Below, piece after piece: positions 61,101 through 64,000 of a stretch of 64,000 nucleotides of DNA. Below the pieces are notes generated by a model. That model worked only from the letters and a program-made list of their open reading frames with translations, ran no database searches and was not told the origin of the DNA. Source of the DNA: Imperialibacter sp965651695. GTDB taxonomy: Bacteria; Bacteroidota; Bacteroidia; Cytophagales; Cyclobacteriaceae. The first letter of the stretch is position 1, and each line of letters starts with the position of its first letter. The stretch covers positions 1 through 64,000 of the forward strand of contig CBFGTI010000001.1 of the NCBI GenBank assembly GCA_965651695.1. Direction: 5' to 3'. The position numbers and the translations under genes are program-made.

Positions 61101-61131
61101 TTGGACTACAAAAAACTCTTTATTATATTTG
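61101..61131 (+). promoter_or_regulatory. Promoter of rpmE2
   Basis: TTG at 61101-61103, 20 bases, then TATATTTG at 61124-61131: a full match to the Bacteroidota -33/-7 consensus. The leader would be about 35 bases before the ATG at 61173. Confidence 0.7.
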
Positions 61132-61172
61132 CGGTCCGTTTTAGAAACAAGGGCATTTAAAGGCTTTTTGAC

Positions 61173-61427
61173 ATGAAAAAAGACATACATCCAGAATACA
61201 AAGAAGTGGTTTTCCAGGACGTTTCCGGCGATTACGCTTTTTTGACCCGCTCCACCATGAAGTCGGACGAGACTATTAAGTGGACCGATGGAAAAACATA
61301 TCCTGTGATCAAAGTAGAAGTTAGCTCTGCTTCACATCCATTTTATACTGGCAAAAAGCTGTTTGTGGATACCGCAGGTAGGGTTGAGAAATTCAACAAA
61401 AGATATCAGCAGCGCAGCAACCAGTAA
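61173..61427 (+). CDS. rpmE2: Ribosomal protein L31, type B
   Basis: Protein of 84 residues with the L31 start MKKDIHPEYKEVVFQD and the end FYTGKKLFVDTAGRVEKFNKRY. It lacks the zinc-binding CxxC cysteines of type A, so it is the zinc-independent type B, which many bacteria use when zinc is scarce and which in Bacteroidota is often the only copy. It sits alone between a clear promoter and a clear terminator, so it is its own transcription unit. Confidence 0.97.
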   Translation: MKKDIHPEYKEVVFQDVSGDYAFLTRSTMKSDETIKWTDGKTYPVIKVEVSSASHPFYTGKKLFVDTAGRVEKFNKRYQQRSNQ

Positions 61428-61474
61428 GCTGCACCGCCGGGGCATTATTCCGCACCCGCAAAAGAATTCCAACG

Positions 61475-61509
61475 AAGGCACACGCTATTTTAAATGTAGT
61501 GTGTGCCTT
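61475..61509 (+). terminator. Rho-independent terminator of rpmE2
   Basis: A 13-base-pair stem with one G-T pair (AAGGCACACGCTA with TAGTGTGTGCCTT) closes a 9-base loop and is followed by TGCTTTTT. It lies 47 bases after rpmE2. Confidence 0.9.
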
Positions 61510-61647
61510 TGCTTTTTGCCGCCCTCTCACAAACCATACGCCGAGCCCGCTATGCCTGCGGAAGTTTTTTTGCGCCTTTCCAATATTTTCTGATTTCGGC
61601 GTTCCATTAATTATTGCATATGAAATGCATGCCCAAAAAGCTTTTTC

Positions 61648-61655
61648 TATTTTTG
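61648..61655 (+). promoter_or_regulatory. Candidate -7 box of the GlmU-like gene
   Basis: TATTTTTG is a full match to TAnnTTTG and ends 4 bases before the ATG at 61660. If used, the mRNA would be leaderless or nearly so. No -33 TTG lies at the usual spacing. Confidence 0.3.
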
Positions 61656-61659
61656 CCGC

Positions 61660-62862
61660 ATGAATATTATCCTCTTCGATGCTCCGGAACTCCGGCTTCA
61701 GCTACTGCCGTTTACCTATACCCGTCCGATTGCCGATATCAGAATTGGCATACTCACCATATGCGAAAAGTGGAAGCGGCTCACAGGCCATAAGAGTTCC
61801 TTTCTTACAGAAGATTACCTGCAGCCTAAATTTGCGGCTCATTTTACGTCGGACAACTACTATATTAACGGCGCGCTTTGCCCCACCGAAGACGTGCTCT
61901 CGGCAATTATCGGCCTTGGCAACGGCCAAGTGCTGCTCAAAGAGGGCCACCTGCTGGCCTTTAGAAGCAGCAAAAAATTTTCGATACAGGAGCTAGCCGC
62001 GCTGAGCCATGCCTACACCAACGATTTCAAGGGCGAAGTGCACCTTTTAGACCATGTATGGCGGATTTTTCAATGGAATGGCGACGAGATCAGGAGCGAT
62101 TTTGAGCTGGTAACCGCTAACAGGGAATCGGCCGGCATCGAAGACCCTTACACCAGGATCTACAACCTCGAAAATGTGTTTGTAGAAGAGGGTGCCTCCA
62201 TAAAGGCGGCTATTATCAATGCCGAAAACGGCCCGGTTTACATTGGCAAAAATGCCCAGATAATGGAAGGAAGCATTATTCGCGGACCTTTTGCCATGGG
62301 TGAGGGATCGATGCTAAGCATGGGAGCGAAAATAAGACCCGATACTACGCTGGGGCCATATTGCAGGGTAGGCGGCGAGGTTTCGAATGTGGTGTTTTTT
62401 GGCAACAGCAACAAAAGCCACGACGGTTTCCTGGGAAATTCGGTTGTAGGCGAGTGGTGCAACCTGGGTGCCGACACCAACGCATCGAACCTGAAGAATA
62501 CATACGCCAGCGTGAAAATCTGGAACTTCGCCAAAGAGGATTTTACGGATACCGGCCTTCAGTTTTGCGGATTGCTAATGGCCGACCACGCCAAATGCGG
62601 CATCAACACCATGTTCAATACCGGCACAGTAGTGGGGGTAGCGGCAAACGTATTTGGTGAGGGCTTTCCCCCTGGTTTTGTGCCGTCGTTTGGCTGGGGT
62701 GGCACCAGCGGGCTTACCACCTATAAACCCGACAAGGCACTGGAAACCATCGGGAAAGTTTTCTCCCGCCGCAACCGGACCCTCGACGCCACAGAAAAAG
62801 AAATACTGATGGAAGTTTATGAAAGGTCTGCTAAATTCAGGGTTTGGGAGAAAGAAAAATGA
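61660..62862 (+). CDS. GlmU-like sugar-phosphate nucleotidyltransferase/acetyltransferase
   Basis: Protein of 400 residues. The start MNIILFDAPELRLQLLPFTYTRPIADIRIGIL (given here only as residues 1-32; key parts are FTYTRP and GIL) is the hallmark of a Bacteroidota GlmU-like family. The second half is a left-handed beta helix with hexapeptide repeats (VEEGASIKAAIIN, IGKNAQIMEGSIIRGPFAMG) ending LGADTNASNLKN and GTVVGVAANVFGEGFPPG. By family it would make UDP-GlcNAc-type sugar nucleotides; a classical GlmU pyrophosphorylase loop is not obvious, so the exact activity is uncertain. It overlaps holB in an ATGA junction. Confidence 0.8.
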   Translation: MNIILFDAPELRLQLLPFTYTRPIADIRIGILTICEKWKRLTGHKSSFLTEDYLQPKFAAHFTSDNYYINGALCPTEDVLSAIIGLGNGQVLLKEGHLLAFRSSKKFSIQELAALSHAYTNDFKGEVHLLDHVWRIFQWNGDEIRSDFELVTANRESAGIEDPYTRIYNLENVFVEEGASIKAAIINAENGPVYIGKNAQIMEGSIIRGPFAMGEGSMLSMGAKIRPDTTLGPYCRVGGEVSNVVFFGNSNKSHDGFLGNSVVGEWCNLGADTNASNLKNTYASVKIWNFAKEDFTDTGLQFCGLLMADHAKCGINTMFNTGTVVGVAANVFGEGFPPGFVPSFGWGGTSGLTTYKPDKALETIGKVFSRRNRTLDATEKEILMEVYERSAKFRVWEKEK

Positions 62863-64000
62863 GATTTGCAGACATACCGGGCCTGATTGATGAAAAGTCG
62901 AAGCTTTTAGCCTCCGCTCACAACAACCACATGGCCCATGCGCAGCTTTTTTATGGCCCTGAGGGAAGTGGGAATTTGGCGCTGGCGCTAGCATTTATCA
63001 CATATATTAATTGCGACCAGCCTGGCGATACCGATTCGTGCGGCACTTGCCCCTCATGCAGCAAAATGAGCAAGCTGGTACACCCCGATGTAAGCTTCGC
63101 CTTCCCCATAGCCGATATCCCCGGCAAAGATTTCAAAGAGATTATCTGCAAAAACTATCTGCAGTGGTGGCGGCCATTTGCGTCTGCCACGCCTTATGGC
63201 AACCTCTCCGACTGGAACAAATTTTTTGGTGCTGAAAGCAAGCTCTCGCAAATCTACCGCGAGGAGAGCCGGCAAATCATAAGTGCACTGTCGTTAAAGG
63301 CTTTTGAAGGAAAATACAAATTTATGCTGATATGGCTCCCGGAAAAAATGAACGTTTCGGCTGCCAATGCTTTGCTCAAGATAGTAGAGGAACCGCCCGA
63401 AAACACCTTTTTCTTTTTTGTTTCCAACGACTACGAGGCCATCATTAACACCATTATCAGCCGCACACAGCTGATCAGCATTCGTGCATTTACCGACGAG
63501 GAAATTGCCACGCACCTTACACGTGCAATGGGCGTAGAGGAGAGCAGAAGCAAAAACGTGGCCCGGCTGGCAGCAGGCAACATGGGATTGGCGCTAAAGC
63601 TGCTCGACGAGGTGCAGGACGAAACGGTAACCATTTTCCGCGAGTGGATGAGAACCTGCTGGTCGTACGATTTCAACGAAATGGCGGCCCTGATGGACAA
63701 ATTCAACAGCATGACCAAAATGACACAGCGGGCACTGATGGAATACGGGTTGAGCGTGCTCCGCGAGTCGTTGATATTAAATGCCATGGAAACCACGCTG
63801 TCGAGGCTGACCGCAGAAGAAGAAAATTTTGTGACCAAATTTGCGAAGACTATCTCTACTGACACTATTGAAAGGATGAGCAAATATTTCAACGACGCTA
63901 TTTACCACCTGGAGCGTAACGCGAACCCGCGCATATTGTTTATGGATCTGTCGCTGCAGCTTGCCGGGCTGCTTAGGGCAGGGTTACCGCAGGCAGCACG
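62859..64000 (+). CDS. holB: DNA polymerase III delta' subunit, incomplete at the right edge
   Basis: The frame opens at an ATG overlapping the GlmU-like stop (ATGA at 62859-62862) and runs 380 codons to the window edge without a stop. It has a degraded P-loop (FYGPEGSGNLALALAFI), a zinc-type cysteine set (CDQPGDTDSCGTCPSCSKM), and the sensor/arginine region NVSAANALLKIVEEPPE and TIISRTQLISI, all typical of clamp-loader delta'. The Lys of the Walker A motif is replaced by Asn, as expected for delta', which does not hydrolyse ATP. It is part of the complex that loads the beta clamp. The protein is close to full length, so only a few codons are likely missing. Confidence 0.88.
   Translation, partial: MRFADIPGLIDEKSKLLASAHNNHMAHAQLFYGPEGSGNLALALAFITYINCDQPGDTDSCGTCPSCSKMSKLVHPDVSFAFPIADIPGKDFKEIICKNYLQWWRPFASATPYGNLSDWNKFFGAESKLSQIYREESRQIISALSLKAFEGKYKFMLIWLPEKMNVSAANALLKIVEEPPENTFFFFVSNDYEAIINTIISRTQLISIRAFTDEEIATHLTRAMGVEESRSKNVARLAAGNMGLALKLLDEVQDETVTIFREWMRTCWSYDFNEMAALMDKFNSMTKMTQRALMEYGLSVLRESLILNAMETTLSRLTAEEENFVTKFAKTISTDTIERMSKYFNDAIYHLERNANPRILFMDLSLQLAGLLRAGLPQAA

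Noticed and set aside
1..64000. tRNA, rRNA, CRISPR array, insertion sequence or prophage
   Set aside because: Intergenic regions were read on both strands; no cloverleaf, direct-repeat array, transposase or phage gene was seen. A tRNA or covariance-model scan would confirm this.

Overview
The window is a stretch of ordinary chromosome from a member of the Bacteroidota, most likely order Cytophagales. The evidence is internal. There is a large secreted protein ending in a Por/type IX secretion (T9SS) sorting domain, an outer-membrane barrel of the Wzi/RemB kind, a lipoprotein-type LptC, a Bacteroidota-type GlmU paralogue and long Bacteroidota-style IleRS and LspA. Several genes also carry TAnnTTTG -7 boxes with TTG near -33, the promoter type of this phylum. 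No tRNA, rRNA, insertion sequence, prophage or CRISPR array was found. Most genes sit in tight same-strand runs with ATGA, TGATG or directly abutting stop/start junctions.

Layout. 1-3600: end of a LysE-type exporter, a DUF4105 membrane protein, a radical SAM/SPASM enzyme and an MBL-fold hydrolase. 3600-6500 (minus): a compact run of DUF493, exported methyltransferase, pterin dehydratase, rsmI, inositol monophosphatase and a 53-residue Cys-rich membrane protein. 6500-14150 (minus): an envelope cluster, read coaX, outer-membrane barrel, TPR protein, lptC, a 50-residue membrane protein, a CorC/GldE-like protein and a PpiD/SurA chaperone. 14196-18239 (plus): anmK, a Glu/Leu/Phe/Val dehydrogenase and nhaD. 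18283-20886 (minus): lysC, ribH and a TPR membrane protein. 21085-23372 (plus): a GH20-like hexosaminidase with a NagX-type membrane protein. 23432-28884: pdhA, recF, a DciA-like DUF721 protein and an M16 peptidase. 29089-36880 (minus): a YcjF-like protein, lspA, ileS and an RND/MMPL exporter. 37059-41781: dgt, an MtfA-like peptidase, a low-GC Fic protein that looks acquired, and glycyl-tRNA synthetase. 41913-45401: a KefB-type antiporter, DUF202 and DUF4168 proteins. 45475-53859 (minus): the T9SS cargo protein, comM, gmhA, a small membrane protein and an oligopeptide-binding lipoprotein. 53931-55772: a 51-residue secreted-peptide ORF divergent from a cytoplasmic TPR protein. 55863-61020 (minus): an MsbA-like exporter, a Wzi/RemB-like barrel, pabC and pabB. 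61173-64000 (plus): rpmE2, the GlmU-like gene and holB, which runs off the right end.

Several genes serve envelope building (lptC, msbA-like, gmhA, lspA, GlmU-like, coaX-linked barrel) or aminosugar recycling (anmK, GH20-like, nagX). The most unusual part is 53860-55772. A small secreted-peptide ORF, a peptide-binding lipoprotein whose start codon abuts a terminator-like hairpin, and a divergent cytoplasmic TPR protein together recall the parts list of peptide signalling systems of Gram-positive bacteria. That reading is an inference. Five coding regions that are easy to miss were read directly from the sequence: 3615-3776, 10084-10236, 53931-54086, a weak leader ORF at 43962-44063, and the right-end partial holB at 62859-64000.
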